A stretch of DNA of 5,488 nucleotides from Waddliaceae bacterium (lineage in GTDB: Bacteria; Chlamydiota; Chlamydiia; Chlamydiales; SLOH01), in the NCBI GenBank assembly GCA_007132595.1, contig SLOH01000140.1, positions 1 to 5,488 of the forward strand, in the 5' to 3' direction. The notes under the pieces are model-generated. The model saw only the letters and a program-made list of their open reading frames with translations, made no database searches and was not told where the DNA came from. Numbering within the stretch: position 1 is the stretch's first letter; every line of letters begins with the position of its first letter. Made by a program: the position numbers and the translations under genes. Positions 5,486 through 5,488 of this stretch are shown here, in pieces.

Positions 5486-5488
5486 TCA

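Noticed and set aside
1..5488. Search for tRNA/rRNA genes, CRISPR arrays and insertion sequences
   Set aside because: No tRNA-like cloverleaf or CCA end, no regularly spaced repeats and no transposase were seen. The only recombinase is the housekeeping-type XerC.

Overview
The window looks like a stretch of bacterial chromosome with moderate-to-low GC and mostly ordinary Shine-Dalgarno (SD) sites. My best guess is a Chlamydiae member of the environmental (Parachlamydia/Waddlia/Simkania-like) kind. The reasons are a XerC with an extra segment in its N-terminal domain, single-anchor S49 peptidases of about 340 residues, and two otherwise unrecognisable envelope-type proteins. This assignment is an inference from protein character, not a database match.

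Layout from left to right. (1) Positions 78-1070, plus strand: an intact XerC-type tyrosine recombinase with all catalytic residues. (2) Positions 1134-2868, minus strand: a two-gene unit. A 126-residue four-helix membrane protein (2488-2868) is transcribed first, followed after 10 nt by a 447-residue membrane-anchored protein of unknown function (1134-2477). It converges on xerC across 63 nt with no convincing terminator. (3) Positions 2869-3073: a 205-nt divergent intergenic region. It holds a perfect 12-bp inverted repeat in the leader of the minus-strand unit, a weak candidate promoter for the plus-strand unit, and a second inverted repeat close to the expected start of the plus-strand mRNA. 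(4) Positions 3074-5142, plus strand: two tandem paralogous SppA-type (S49) membrane peptidases, 345 and 341 residues, 5 nt apart. Both keep the Ser/Lys dyad and both end in the same eight residues. (5) Positions 5128-5451, minus strand: a 107-codon reading frame with no ATG, GTG or TTG at its 5' end. It is preceded by a strong SD and a perfect TATAAT, so it probably starts at CTG (or ATT). Its 3' end overlaps the second sppA tail-to-tail by 15 nt.

How the genes fit together. xerC is a chromosome-maintenance gene with no evident link to its neighbours. The two sppA copies probably form one operon whose products act at the inner membrane on leftover signal peptides or other membrane-inserted peptides. 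They could form mixed oligomers, because in this family the catalytic Ser and Lys come from adjacent subunits. The divergent pair of membrane or envelope proteins shares the intergenic control region with the sppA pair, but nothing in the sequence proves a functional link. The points most worth following up are the overlooked minus-strand gene with a non-canonical start, the shared C-terminal tail of the two peptidases, and the leader hairpin whose 5' arm is also complementary to the downstream ribosome-binding site.
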